From Thalassotalea_H castellviae (GTDB lineage Bacteria > Pseudomonadota > Gammaproteobacteria > Enterobacterales > Alteromonadaceae): DNA of 64,000 bases. The notes under the pieces were generated by a model, which was not told where the DNA came from, ran no database searches, and saw only the letters and a program-made list of their open reading frames with translations. Both the position numbers and the translations under genes were made by a program. The DNA lies in the NCBI RefSeq assembly GCF_031846185.1, contig NZ_JAVRIF010000003.1, positions 62,001 through 126,000 of the forward strand, given 5' to 3'. Positions 52,451-62,008 of the stretch are shown in pieces (the stretch's first letter is position 1; every line of letters begins with the position of its first letter).

Positions 52451-55400
52451 ATGGGTATATCGAAAGTATCAAATCGTTGGTTAAATCGAACATACAAATG
52501 CATTGCCATCTTTTTGGTAATATTTGCTGTGTTGATCAGCGCTTTGCGTTTATTTTTGCCCTACGCACACAATTACCGCCAAGATCTTCAAGACTACATA
52601 AATACAACCTATCAAAGTGATATTGTCATTGGTTCATTAAATATGGGCTGGCAAAGTACAGGACCGACTTTACAAGCCGAAAATGTTAGCCTTTTGCAGA
52701 CAGAAGGCTCAGAAGTTTTCATTCAAGCATTTGATATAAATATTGATTTCTGGAAAAGCATTCGATTTAGACGTTTGATCACCAAAGACTTTACCTTAGA
52801 TGGCGTTAAAGTGTTATTTGATGAAAAAATGTTAGCGGATAATGCTAATAGTCAGCAAAATACGGCGTTAATCAATAGTGTATCTGAACTGTTTTTAAAG
52901 CAAATAGGTCGTTTTTCGGTTAAAAATAGTCAAGTAATTTATCGTAAAGACAATAGCAGAAGAACCTTCTTGATTAATCAAATTGATTGGTTGAATTTAG
53001 GAAAAACGCACAAGGCACATGGTAGTGTTATTGTGGATGGATTAACGTCAAATAACTTACAAGTGAACGTAGATATTCAAGGCGAGAATATTTCGGATAT
53101 GAAAGGGATTATTCATATTGATGCTAATCGTTTAAATATTACGCCTTGGCTTGATCAAGTGCTCGCGATTGATAATGAAAATACCCACTCTACAGTTAAC
53201 TTTAATGCATGGCTGAGTATTGATAAAGGTATTGCAAAAACACTCCAAGTGGCATTGGGCGAAAATCAAATCACTTGGCAGCAACAGACAGATATTCGCA
53301 CTGTTAACCTTGATCAAGGACAGATTTTATTTCAACACCTTGATAAGCCTGAGGCACTGCATGTCACTTCGTCAGATATTCAAATAACGTCAAATGAACT
53401 CAAATGGTCACCTTTAAGATTCGAGATTAAACGGGTCAATAATGAAACCCAAGGTTATATTTCAACACTTGATATAGCCGGTCTTGCTGATTTACTCCCT
53501 TTGATTATTGAAGAGCATACTTCTCGTCAGTTGATTGAAGAATTACATCCTATCGGTCAGCTTGATAACATTTTCTTAAAATTTGCGGATGATAAGATCT
53601 CGACCATCGCAGAATTTTCAAACTATACCAGTCAATATAGTGGCGGTATCCCTGGTATTGAAAATGTGAAGGGTGAACTCATTTATTCAGACCAGCTTTT
53701 ACAAGTGGCTATCAATGCCAATGATGGGGCGTTAAATTTCGATAAGCATTTCAAAACTCCGATAATTTATGACCAATTATCATCAACATTAGCGATAAAA
53801 TTTGCGGAAAATTCATGGCAACTGACGAGTGAAAATCTAACCTTCGAGTCGGATGAAATTAAACTAAATGCTGAACTAGGTGTGTTTGCAGAGCCAAATA
53901 AAGACATAGAATTATCGTTATTAGCCACCGCTTTTGACGGTAATGCAATATATGCACAATCATTTTATCCTCATTTATTAATGGGGGATGATTTAGTGAA
54001 TTATTTAAATGGCGCTCTACAACAAGGTAAGCTTGAACAAGCGCTAGTTTTGATCCAAGGACCACTGAAAAACTTTCCTTACCCTGATAAAAAAGGCACT
54101 TTTGTTGTTGATGCTGAATTAGTTGGTGCGACTTTTAAATTTGCCTCAGAATGGCCGGCGATTAATCATTTCAATGCCAATTTAAATTTTACCAACAACA
54201 GTATGATGATCACTGGCCGTGAAGGTTTATTAAGTGGTATTGACGTAAAAGGGGTAAAAGCAGAAATAGCCGACTTAAATAATGATCGTTTATTAGCGGT
54301 TGAAGCCGAATTTGCAGAAACTTCGCCAGGACTTATCACCAATTTAATGATCACTAGCCCTCTCAATGATAGCGTTGGCGCAGTGCTTGAAAAAGTAGTG
54401 ATCAGTGAAAATATTGCTGGCAAGTTTTCATTGTCTTTACCTTTAGATGAGCCAGAATCTACCGTCGCGAAAGGCGAAATTGCGTTTAATCAAAATAAAA
54501 TAGCGTTACAAGCACCTGAAATGAATTTTACTCAAGTGAACGGTATTTTGACTTTTGAAAATGAAAAAATAGCGACTAATAAGCTCAATTTATTGTGGCG
54601 AGATATGCCTTTAACACTTGAAGTTGACGCTGATGATAAAGACGATTTCTATCAAACGGATATAAGTATTACCGCTTCATGGCTAGAAGAGCAATGGCAA
54701 GTTCAATTACCCGAATTATTGAAATCATACGGCAGTGGCTCTGTTGATTGGCAAGGTGCACTTGCCATTAAAAACTTCCACGATGGTCAGTTTTCTTATC
54801 AACTTAATCTGCAATCTGATTTAGCGGCAACTCAGTTAAACCTGCCATCTCCTTATAATAAAAATTTGAACGATGAAATGCTCGCTAGCGCTAAGGTGTA
54901 TGGTAACCAAGATCAATCAAGAATTGATGTGAAACTAGGAGATGATCTAAATTTTTATGGTAATTTAAATCATCAAAGGGTTTCATTTACCCAATCTCAC
55001 CTCATTTTAGGTGACGAAGAAATGTATTTACCTATGAGTGGCTTTCATATTACCACCCAACTAGCTGAAGCGAGTTTTGAACAATGGCAACCGTTCGTGA
55101 CCTCCATCATTGACAGCCTACCTGCTACTAATGAAACCGATACATCGCCTCCTTTATTAGAAAAACCTCAGCGTATTCGAGGTAATGTTGGCAAATTAAC
55201 GTTTTTAAATGAAAGTATACAAGGTGTGTCATTTAATTTGGAAGATGAATTAAGTTGGTGGTTATTAGAATTAACCAGTAAAGAAGCTCGAGCGAAAGTA
55301 AAGTTTTATCCTGATTGGCATACACAAGGGATTGATATACAAGCTGATTTTATCCATCTTGCTCCAGAAAAATTGCTCTTTGCTAAGTCTGAGCCGACGA

Positions 55401-56440
55401 ATGTCAATAATGAATTCAGCGCTGAAATTATCAAGGAAAATCAGCAAGAAGCACCATTTGATCTTCATGCGAACGACGAGTTTTTTAAAAATGTTCCTCC
55501 GCTACAAGTGAGATGTGCAAGTTGCTCTTATGGTAATTTAAACCTTGGAAGTGTTAATTTTACCCTTGAGAGACAAAGTGAAGATTTACTTATTGTGAAT
55601 AACTTTGTTTCGCAAAGAAAAGATAATAAATTATCCTTTGACGCTCAATGGCAGCACAATCAAGAGTCATCTAAAACAACCTTGGTAGGTGATTTAAACT
55701 CAAAAGATATTGAACGAGAACTCGAACGTTTGGGGATTTCTTCAACCGTAAAAGATAGTGGTTTAAAATCATCCTTTAAGTTGAATTGGCTTGGCGGCCC
55801 ACATGATTTTTCATTAGCAAATGTTAATGGTGATATTCGTGGTGAGCTCGATGAAGGCTACTTAGCAGAGGTCCCTGATCAAGCCCGAGCGTTTTCAATT
55901 TTAAGCTTACAATCATTAGTTAGAAAGCTGAAATTTGATTTTAGAGATATTTTTAGTGACGGTATGTTTTACAGCAAAGTGACCGGTGATTTTCATCTTC
56001 AAGACGGTATTATTTACACTAAAAATACATTTTTAAAAGGCTCTGCAGGAGACTTAGCAGTAAGTGGCAATACCGATTTAATTAATGAAGCGTTAGATTA
56101 TCGGATGTCGTATAAACCTAATGTCACTTCAAGTTTGCCTGCTATTGCGTGGATAGCCACCTTAAACCCGGTAACATTTTTAGCAGGTATTGCCATTGAT
56201 GAAGTGATCACCTCTCAAGTGGTCTCAGAATATAACTTTGAAGTCACAGGTTTAATTAGTGAGCCAAGCTTTAAAGTGGTTGATAGGAAAACACAAAATA
56301 TCAGTGTTGGCCGTGACTCTCCTCCACAAATAGTCGAAAATATTTCAACGCCTGAGCAAGAGAAACTGAATATGCCTTCTCAAGAACAAAAATTAATGGA
56401 TGAGCAAAAGCCAAAGACCCAGGAAAATAAAAGTGGTTAA
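52451..56440 (+). CDS. yhdP: AsmA-like envelope protein YhdP
   Basis: The 1329-residue protein has one N-terminal membrane segment (about 15-35), a very long beta-rich periplasmic part (DUF3971/AsmA-like), and a C-terminal module with KFDFRDIFSDGMFYSKVTGDFHLQDG. Family members form tube-like lipid bridges between inner and outer membrane, and E. coli YhdP moves phospholipid with TamB and YdbH. The end is polar and Gln/Glu-rich. It starts 95 bases after rng, and its last bases overlap the nit start. Confidence 0.93.
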   Translation: MGISKVSNRWLNRTYKCIAIFLVIFAVLISALRLFLPYAHNYRQDLQDYINTTYQSDIVIGSLNMGWQSTGPTLQAENVSLLQTEGSEVFIQAFDINIDFWKSIRFRRLITKDFTLDGVKVLFDEKMLADNANSQQNTALINSVSELFLKQIGRFSVKNSQVIYRKDNSRRTFLINQIDWLNLGKTHKAHGSVIVDGLTSNNLQVNVDIQGENISDMKGIIHIDANRLNITPWLDQVLAIDNENTHSTVNFNAWLSIDKGIAKTLQVALGENQITWQQQTDIRTVNLDQGQILFQHLDKPEALHVTSSDIQITSNELKWSPLRFEIKRVNNETQGYISTLDIAGLADLLPLIIEEHTSRQLIEELHPIGQLDNIFLKFADDKISTIAEFSNYTSQYSGGIPGIENVKGELIYSDQLLQVAINANDGALNFDKHFKTPIIYDQLSSTLAIKFAENSWQLTSENLTFESDEIKLNAELGVFAEPNKDIELSLLATAFDGNAIYAQSFYPHLLMGDDLVNYLNGALQQGKLEQALVLIQGPLKNFPYPDKKGTFVVDAELVGATFKFASEWPAINHFNANLNFTNNSMMITGREGLLSGIDVKGVKAEIADLNNDRLLAVEAEFAETSPGLITNLMITSPLNDSVGAVLEKVVISENIAGKFSLSLPLDEPESTVAKGEIAFNQNKIALQAPEMNFTQVNGILTFENEKIATNKLNLLWRDMPLTLEVDADDKDDFYQTDISITASWLEEQWQVQLPELLKSYGSGSVDWQGALAIKNFHDGQFSYQLNLQSDLAATQLNLPSPYNKNLNDEMLASAKVYGNQDQSRIDVKLGDDLNFYGNLNHQRVSFTQSHLILGDEEMYLPMSGFHITTQLAEASFEQWQPFVTSIIDSLPATNETDTSPPLLEKPQRIRGNVGKLTFLNESIQGVSFNLEDELSWWLLELTSKEARAKVKFYPDWHTQGIDIQADFIHLAPEKLLFAKSEPTNVNNEFSAEIIKENQQEAPFDLHANDEFFKNVPPLQVRCASCSYGNLNLGSVNFTLERQSEDLLIVNNFVSQRKDNKLSFDAQWQHNQESSKTTLVGDLNSKDIERELERLGISSTVKDSGLKSSFKLNWLGGPHDFSLANVNGDIRGELDEGYLAEVPDQARAFSILSLQSLVRKLKFDFRDIFSDGMFYSKVTGDFHLQDGIIYTKNTFLKGSAGDLAVSGNTDLINEALDYRMSYKPNVTSSLPAIAWIATLNPVTFLAGIAIDEVITSQVVSEYNFEVTGLISEPSFKVVDRKTQNISVGRDSPPQIVENISTPEQEKLNMPSQEQKLMDEQKPKTQENKSG

Positions 56441-57260
56441 ACTCTCAGCAATTCAACTTACCTCAATGCCAAATGTAGCCGCTAATTTAGCGGTTATAGA
56501 GCAACACTTATCCAATTTAGCTTTTAGCGACAACCACCTCGTAGTATTGCCTGAATGTTGTTTGTTTTTCGGGGGGAAAGACGCTGAACAGCTAGCATTA
56601 GCCAAAGCAACCTACAAAGAGAATGCGTTAATTCATCAGTTGTCTGCACTTGCGAAAAAGTATAGGGTGAATTTGGTTGCAGGGAGTATCCCACTATATC
56701 ACCCAGATACTGATAAATTTACCAATAGTAGTTGTGTTTTTTTGTCATCAGGTGAACAAATAGCGCAATACGATAAAATTCATCTGTTTGATGTTAAGGT
56801 AGATGATAATGAAAAGAATTATCTTGAATCGCGCTATACTCAAGCAGGAAAGACCCTAGTTTCTGCCAATGTTAATCAAATGAAAGTTGGCTTAACCGTT
56901 TGTTATGACTTACGTTTCCCTGAATTATACCGCCAATTAACAACGCTTGGAGCTGAAATTATCACCGTACCTAGTGCTTTTACTAAAGTAACCGGCCAAG
57001 CGCACTGGGAAACTTTATTACGGGCAAGAGCGATTGAAAATCAAGTGTATATCGTTGCTGCAGGCCAACAAGGTGTCCATGAGAATGGACGCGAAACATG
57101 GGGACATAGTATGATCATTAGTCCTTGGGGTGAAATACTTGCCTGCAAAACTGAAGGACAAGGCTCCATAAGTGTAGATGTTTGTTTATCCGAACTCTCT
57201 AGAATTCGTTCAGCAATACCGGTGGCTGAACATAACCGATTTATTACCGCATTGAAGTAA
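56433..57260 (+). CDS. Carbon-nitrogen hydrolase (Nit family, deaminated glutathione amidase-like)
   Basis: The 275-residue enzyme shows the Glu-Lys-Cys triad of nitrilase-fold amidases: VVLPECCLF (Glu), QYDKIHLFDV (Lys), and LTVCYDLRFPELYR (Cys). The KIHLFDV pattern is that of Nit1-type enzymes, which hydrolyse deaminated glutathione as a repair step. I chose the GTG at 56433 (MVKLSAIQLTS), which overlaps the yhdP stop and has AGGA upstream. The ATG at 56400 adds a basic 11-residue tail uncommon in the family. tldD follows by 14 bases. Confidence 0.9.
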   Translation: MVKLSAIQLTSMPNVAANLAVIEQHLSNLAFSDNHLVVLPECCLFFGGKDAEQLALAKATYKENALIHQLSALAKKYRVNLVAGSIPLYHPDTDKFTNSSCVFLSSGEQIAQYDKIHLFDVKVDDNEKNYLESRYTQAGKTLVSANVNQMKVGLTVCYDLRFPELYRQLTTLGAEIITVPSAFTKVTGQAHWETLLRARAIENQVYIVAAGQQGVHENGRETWGHSMIISPWGEILACKTEGQGSISVDVCLSELSRIRSAIPVAEHNRFITALK

Positions 57261-57274
57261 CAAGTAGAAATAAT

Positions 57275-58714
57275 ATGAATATAGTTGAGCGCGAGCTCTT
57301 GGCTGATAGCCAAATAGACAGAAGTTTTTTGAATGATACCTTAAATAGCATTTATCAAAGAAATGTTGATTTAGCGGATCTGTATTTTCAATCAAGCGCT
57401 CATGAATCTTGGCTACTCGAAGATGGTGTAGTGAAAGAAGGTTCATATAATATTGAACGTGGCGTAGGTGTTCGTGCTATTTCAGGCGAAAAAACAGGGT
57501 TTGCCTATTCTGATGATATATCTGCACATGCGTTAACTAAAGCGGCTGATGCTGCCAAAGGCATTGCCTTTGCGGGTAAAAATGGTGTGGTACATGCCTT
57601 TAAAGCGCAATCACAGCCTGAAATATTCCAAGGCATTGACCCTATTGGCAGTTTAACTCAAGAGCAAAAAATTACCTTACTTCATGAAGTGGAAGCTCAT
57701 GCTCGCTCGATAGATAGTCGTGTCAAACAAGTAATCGTTAGTTTATCTGGTGTTTTTGAAAAAGTGTTAGTGGCGGCAAGTGATGGCACTTTTGCCACCG
57801 ATATTCGTCCATTAGTTCGATTAAATTGTTCCGTTTTAGTTGAAGATAATGGCAAACGAGAACGGGCTAGTGCCGGCGGCGGTGCAAGAACGGATTACAG
57901 CTACTTTTTCGAGGTAGAAGGTAATAAAGCGCGATATTTAGCTTATGCTGAAGAAGCGGTTCGTCAAGCATTAGTCAACATAGTCGCGATAGAGTCGCCC
58001 GCAGGTAGCTTCCCCGTTGTCCTTGGTTCAGGTTGGCCAGGCGTGCTATTACATGAAGCGGTTGGACATGGCCTAGAAGGCGATTTTAACCGTAAAGGTT
58101 CTTCTGCTTTTTCAGGAAAAGTCGGTGAGAAAGTGACCTCAGAGCATTGTACTATTGTCGATGATGGCACCTTAGAAAATCGACGTGGCTCATTAAATAT
58201 TGATGATGAAGGCACGCCTGCTCAATATAATGTGTTAATTGAAAAAGGCATCTTAAAAGGCTATATGCAAGACAAGCATAACGCGTCATTAATGGGGGTA
58301 AAACCTACCGGAAATGGTCGTCGAGAATCTTATGCCCATCTGCCTATGCCACGAATGACCAATACCTATATGCTTGCAGGTGAGCATGATCCGAAAGAGA
58401 TTATTAAATCGGTGAAAAAAGGTATTTATGCTCCGCATTTTGCTGGCGGCCAAGTGGATATTACTTCCGGCAAGTTTGTTTTTACCAGCTCTGAAGCGTA
58501 TCTAATTGAAAACGGTGAAATTACTACGCCGATCAAAGGTGCTACTTTAATTGGTAGCGGCCCTGAAGCAATGAAAAACGTGAGCATGGTGGGTAATGAT
58601 CTAGCGCTTGATGCAGGCGTAGGCGTTTGTGGAAAAGACGGTCAAAGTGTTCCTGTAGGTGTTGGTCAACCGACATTGAAAGTGGATGAAATGACCATTG
58701 GTGGCACCCAATAA
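57275..58714 (+). CDS. tldD: Metalloprotease subunit TldD
   Basis: The 479-residue protein has the TldD metal site HEAVGHGLEGD (about residues 260-270, the HExxxH motif), the family blocks VEDNGKRERASAGGGARTDYSYFFE and FTSSEAYLIENGEITTPIKGATLIG, and a normal end. With TldE/PmbA it forms a protease that trims peptides such as microcin B17 precursors and degrades the CcdA antitoxin. PmbA is not in the window. The position at the end of mreB-rng-yhdP-nit matches E. coli and Vibrio order. Confidence 0.97.
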   Translation: MNIVERELLADSQIDRSFLNDTLNSIYQRNVDLADLYFQSSAHESWLLEDGVVKEGSYNIERGVGVRAISGEKTGFAYSDDISAHALTKAADAAKGIAFAGKNGVVHAFKAQSQPEIFQGIDPIGSLTQEQKITLLHEVEAHARSIDSRVKQVIVSLSGVFEKVLVAASDGTFATDIRPLVRLNCSVLVEDNGKRERASAGGGARTDYSYFFEVEGNKARYLAYAEEAVRQALVNIVAIESPAGSFPVVLGSGWPGVLLHEAVGHGLEGDFNRKGSSAFSGKVGEKVTSEHCTIVDDGTLENRRGSLNIDDEGTPAQYNVLIEKGILKGYMQDKHNASLMGVKPTGNGRRESYAHLPMPRMTNTYMLAGEHDPKEIIKSVKKGIYAPHFAGGQVDITSGKFVFTSSEAYLIENGEITTPIKGATLIGSGPEAMKNVSMVGNDLALDAGVGVCGKDGQSVPVGVGQPTLKVDEMTIGGTQ

Positions 58715-58816
58715 TTACCTGAGATTACCGTTAATGGCTTGGTAATCGTTTAGTAAAAGTGTTGATGTGAAATACTTTTATTTAAAAAAGCCTATGAGCT
58801 GTTTTCTTTAAATATG

Positions 58817-58841
58817 AAAGACATCAATGGATGTCTTTTTT
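58817..58841 (+). terminator. Terminator downstream of tldD
   Basis: AAAGACATC and GATGTCTTT form a 9-bp stem with the loop AATG followed by more Ts. It lies about 100 bases after the tldD stop. Confidence 0.85.
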
Positions 58842-59056
58842 GTTGATGGTAAATAAAAACTCGTTTGAATATCAAACTGTCGGTTTTATATCTAGGTACT
58901 ATTGAAATGGATGACGAAATGCTCGTCGCTAACAAGGCGGATTCCCCTTGGCAATAGCGTGTTACGTTAAGAATGGCCAACGGCTTTAGTAAATAGCAAA
59001 CATCATTAAGTCATTCTGATTATCTTTCATGCAAGTATTCTTCATTTAGCGTTAAA

Positions 59057-59076
59057 TCAACCATAAATATGGTTGA
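59057..59076. repeat. Perfect 20-base palindrome upstream of the zinc unit
   Basis: TCAACCATA and TATGGTTGA flank a central AA with no mismatch. There is no T-run, so it is not a terminator. It lies about 35 bases before the Zur-like box, a place where an activator or second repressor could bind. Confidence 0.6.
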
Positions 59077-59110
59077 ATGACATGTTCATCCATTGCAGAA
59101 AAAATCGCAT

Positions 59111-59125
59111 TGTTATACTATCACA
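59111..59125 (+). promoter_or_regulatory. Zur-like operator overlapping the promoter
   Basis: TGTTATACTATCACA matches the core of the gammaproteobacterial Zur box (TGTTATANTATAACA) at 13 of 14 defined bases. It contains a TATACT that could be the -10 element, with TTGCAG at 59093 as a weak -35. Binding would block transcription of the small exported protein and the TonB receptor when zinc is ample. Confidence 0.65.
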
Positions 59126-59127
59126 TT

Positions 59128-59427
59128 ATGAACAGAAGCTATCCGCACAATAATTCGATATTCAGGCTTATCACACTTTTTGTGTTGATGAGCTTTTCGT
59201 TGGCGAGCTTCTCGCATGCTGTGCATAGTAATGAGGTTGATAGCCAGCAAGTCGAGTCTCTCGACTGTAAATTGTGTCAGCATAATCTCGACGATAATAA
59301 TAATAAACTGGCCGTGATTGAAGAATTTTCGGTGCAGTTTTTTGTTATCTCTTCCTCGAAAAAATCATATATTCCAGATTATAAATATTTTGTTACTCCT
59401 GCGTTAAGAGCGCCACCAATTAACTAA
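59128..59427 (+). CDS. Small exported protein with a CxxC motif
   Basis: The 99-residue protein has a signal peptide (hydrophobic run RLITLFVLMSFSLASFSHA, cleavage about residue 21-32) and a short mature part with DCKLCQH, several Asp and Asn residues, and the end PALRAPPIN. I do not recognise a characterised family. Small proteins with a CxxC pair are common beside metal-uptake receptors. The ATG at 59077 in the same frame would place the Zur box inside the gene, so I chose 59128. That gives a very short or absent leader if the TATACT is the -10. The TonB receptor starts 78 bases after it. Confidence 0.7.
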   Translation: MNRSYPHNNSIFRLITLFVLMSFSLASFSHAVHSNEVDSQQVESLDCKLCQHNLDDNNNKLAVIEEFSVQFFVISSSKKSYIPDYKYFVTPALRAPPIN

Positions 59428-59505
59428 GTTCGTTAAATATAAAACTTAAACATTAAATATTTTTTAACTTTATCTTATTTTAATAAGTTAATTGGAAGTA
59501 CCCCC

Positions 59506-61941
59506 ATGCAATTAAATAAAATCACAGCGGCATGTCTTGTGTCGTTGGCAGTTTCACATGTCGTATATGCACAGAAAGTTTCAGGTGTTGTAGAAGATTT
59601 ATCCGGTAAACCCGTTGCTAACGCTAAAGTTGTTGTCGTAAATAGCTCACAATCAATGACGACTGACAATTTAGGTAAATTTAGTTTTGAGAATATTGCT
59701 AAAGGTGATATTGAATTACATGTTACAGCAAAAGCTTTTAGTCATAATAATTATCATCTGCAAGTTAATGATAGCGATTTAACTGGTGTTTTAGTCAAAA
59801 TGACACCCAGTGTTATGGAAGTTATCGATGTACATGCCACGCCTTTACATTCTTCAAATATAGAATCAGCATTACCGGTAAACGTTATTGCTGCCGATGA
59901 ACTTCGCATGAAACACGCTTCGACTTTAGGTGAAACGTTAAAACATGAAGTAGGAGTACATTCCAGTTATTACGGACCAGTTTCAAGTAGTCCGATTATC
60001 AGAGGGTTAGATGGCCCACGTGTTTTAATCACTCAAAATGGTTTAGATGTAGGGGATGCTTCAAGAGTAGGTCCAGATCATGCCGTATCGTCAGAAACCG
60101 CGACGGCGCAACAAGTTGAAGTACTTAGAGGGCCAGCAACCTTATTTTATGGTAGTGGGGCAATTGGTGGTGTGGTAAATGTCGTTGATAATCGAGTCCC
60201 GAAGGAGCTTGATGATGGCCTAGATTATATGATCAAACATAATGATGTTGCTGATGAAAACGAGGGATCATTCTCATTGAATACTTCGTCGGGCAATCTT
60301 GCCTTTCATTTAGACGGTATTTGGCGAGAGTCTAATAATTATGAAATTCCTGGTTTTGCTGAATCTGAAAATGCGCATGAAGAACATGAGGAAGAGGAAG
60401 ATCATGACGAGCATGAAGAAGAGCTCGGTACAGAAGGTGTTTTACTCAATAGTGATTCTAAATCTTCAGGATTTACGGTTGGCACTAGTTATATTTTAGA
60501 TAATGGCTTTGTCGGTTTTTCATACGGAAGAACGGATAGAGAATATGGCATCATCGGTCATAGTCATGATCATGAAGAAGAGCATGATGAAGATGAACTT
60601 GAAGCCGATCATGACGCACACGAAGAAGAACGTGTATATGCTGAGTTAAAACAAGATCGCCTACAATTTTTAAGTGAATTGAGTTTTGATGAAGGTGTGA
60701 TCAATAGAGTCGCGAGCAAGGTGGCGTATACCGATTATCAACATCAAGAAATTGAAGGTGGTGAAATTGGCACAGAGTTTAAAAACCAAGTATTTGAAGC
60801 GCGTTTTGATGCCTATCACCGCGAATACCAAGGTTGGAAAGGCGCATGGACATTACATTATAAAAATAGTGACTTTGAGGCGTTAGGTGAAGAAGCCTTC
60901 ACGCCCCCTTCTGAAACAAGTTCTGTGGCATTAGCCTGGTTAGAAGAAAAACATTTTGATGATGTTTTAGTTCAATTAGGTGCTAGAGTTGAGCGTGTAG
61001 AACTGGATACTTCTGGTACATATGAAATCGAACATCATGACGAAGAAGAACACCATGAAGAAGAAGAACACCATGAAGAATTGCAATTTGATTCACAAGA
61101 ATTTACGGCTGCAAGTGCTTCTTTAGGTTTGGTGTGGGATTATCAACCAGGTTATAACTTAGGGTTTTCAACGTCAATTTCTCAACGCGCACCATCGTCT
61201 GCTGAAGTATTTTCAAAAGGGCTACATATAGGTACTGGTACCTTCGAAGTGGGGGCTATTTATGATGTTGAATATGAAGATGGCGAAGTTCATTTTGAAA
61301 TGAATGATCAGTCTTTGGAAATAGAAACAGCGTATAGTTTAGATATTACTTGGCGTAAATTTGAAGGTGATTTTGGTTTTGTAGTAAGTGCTTTTGTGAA
61401 TCATATTGACGATTACTATTACCAACAAAATACCGGTTTATTTTTTGAAGATGAACATGATCATGAAGAGCATGAAGAGGAAAGTGATGGTTTACCTATT
61501 TATGTTTATCAACAAAATGATGTTGATATGTATGGTCTTGAAGCTGAAATGGTCTATCAAGTAACTCCTAGTTTAAAAACGACTATCTTCGCCGATTATA
61601 TCAAAGCAAAATTAAGTGACGGCGGCAATTTACCTCGCATCCCACCTAAGCGTGTGGGTGGACAGTTAAATTATCAAAGCGATAATTATGCGGCTGAATT
61701 ATCTTTAAGTCATTACTTTAAACAAGATGATGTTGCGCAATTAGAAACTAAAACTGATGGTTACACTATTGTTGATGCTAAAGTTAATTACTATTTAGAC
61801 GGTATTGGTGATGACTTTGTGATGTTTGTTAAAGGGAATAATTTAACGAATGAAGAAGCTCGCGTACATGCTTCATTTTTAAAAGATGTTGCGCCGTTAC
61901 CAGGTAGAGGGTTTGAATTGGGGATCAGAGGAAGTTTTTAA
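59506..61941 (+). CDS. TonB-dependent receptor, ZnuD-like (zinc)
   Basis: The 811-residue outer-membrane protein has a signal peptide (1-22), a carboxypeptidase-regulatory-like domain (VSGVVEDLSGKPVANAKV to about 100), a plug (VNVIAADELRMKHASTLGETL to IRGLDGPRVLITQNGLDVG) and a beta-barrel ending in LGIRGSF with a terminal Phe. Four segments are packed with His, Asp and Glu: about residues 291-306, 351-375, 510-525 and 649-660 (for example HEEHEEEEDHDEHEEE). They fall in predicted extracellular loops, where ZnuD-type receptors capture zinc. A Zur-like box precedes the unit. Zinc as substrate is therefore a good inference, not shown. Confidence 0.88.
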   Translation: MQLNKITAACLVSLAVSHVVYAQKVSGVVEDLSGKPVANAKVVVVNSSQSMTTDNLGKFSFENIAKGDIELHVTAKAFSHNNYHLQVNDSDLTGVLVKMTPSVMEVIDVHATPLHSSNIESALPVNVIAADELRMKHASTLGETLKHEVGVHSSYYGPVSSSPIIRGLDGPRVLITQNGLDVGDASRVGPDHAVSSETATAQQVEVLRGPATLFYGSGAIGGVVNVVDNRVPKELDDGLDYMIKHNDVADENEGSFSLNTSSGNLAFHLDGIWRESNNYEIPGFAESENAHEEHEEEEDHDEHEEELGTEGVLLNSDSKSSGFTVGTSYILDNGFVGFSYGRTDREYGIIGHSHDHEEEHDEDELEADHDAHEEERVYAELKQDRLQFLSELSFDEGVINRVASKVAYTDYQHQEIEGGEIGTEFKNQVFEARFDAYHREYQGWKGAWTLHYKNSDFEALGEEAFTPPSETSSVALAWLEEKHFDDVLVQLGARVERVELDTSGTYEIEHHDEEEHHEEEEHHEELQFDSQEFTAASASLGLVWDYQPGYNLGFSTSISQRAPSSAEVFSKGLHIGTGTFEVGAIYDVEYEDGEVHFEMNDQSLEIETAYSLDITWRKFEGDFGFVVSAFVNHIDDYYYQQNTGLFFEDEHDHEEHEEESDGLPIYVYQQNDVDMYGLEAEMVYQVTPSLKTTIFADYIKAKLSDGGNLPRIPPKRVGGQLNYQSDNYAAELSLSHYFKQDDVAQLETKTDGYTIVDAKVNYYLDGIGDDFVMFVKGNNLTNEEARVHASFLKDVAPLPGRGFELGIRGSF

Positions 61942-61965
61942 TTTCTTGTCAATTTAGTTGCATAG

Positions 61966-61993
61966 AAAAAGGAGCTGTAAAGCTCCTTTTTTT
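61966..61993. terminator. Bidirectional terminator after the TonB receptor
   Basis: AGGAGCT and AGCTCCT form the stem with an A-run to the left and a T-run to the right. It ends the receptor transcript and can also end the convergent cvfB-like gene. Confidence 0.92.
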
Positions 61994-62008
61994 CGACAAT
62001 CGGCAAGT

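Larger units (their letters stand above)
58715..59127. other. 413-base intergenic region between tldD and the zinc-uptake unit
   Basis: This stretch holds a GATTACC/GGTAATC hairpin near 58722, the tldD-side terminator (58817-58841), a perfect 20-base palindrome (59057-59076) and a Zur-like box (59111-59125). The small minus-strand ORF at 58792-58980 has no ribosome-binding site and no recognisable product, and crosses the terminator, so I do not call it. About 58842-59056 shows nothing I can name. Confidence 0.7.

Noticed and set aside
58792..58980. 62-aa minus-strand ORF in the gap after tldD
   Set aside because: It crosses the terminator hairpin, has no ribosome-binding site and no recognisable features.
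59111..59125. Fur box instead of Zur box
   Set aside because: The sequence lacks the GATAAT repeats of Fur sites and fits the TGTTATA..TATAACA Zur pattern much better.
60360..61490. Repeated His/Glu-coding units that could look like a CRISPR or tandem-repeat array
   Set aside because: They are in frame within the TonB receptor, with irregular spacing and no unique spacers.
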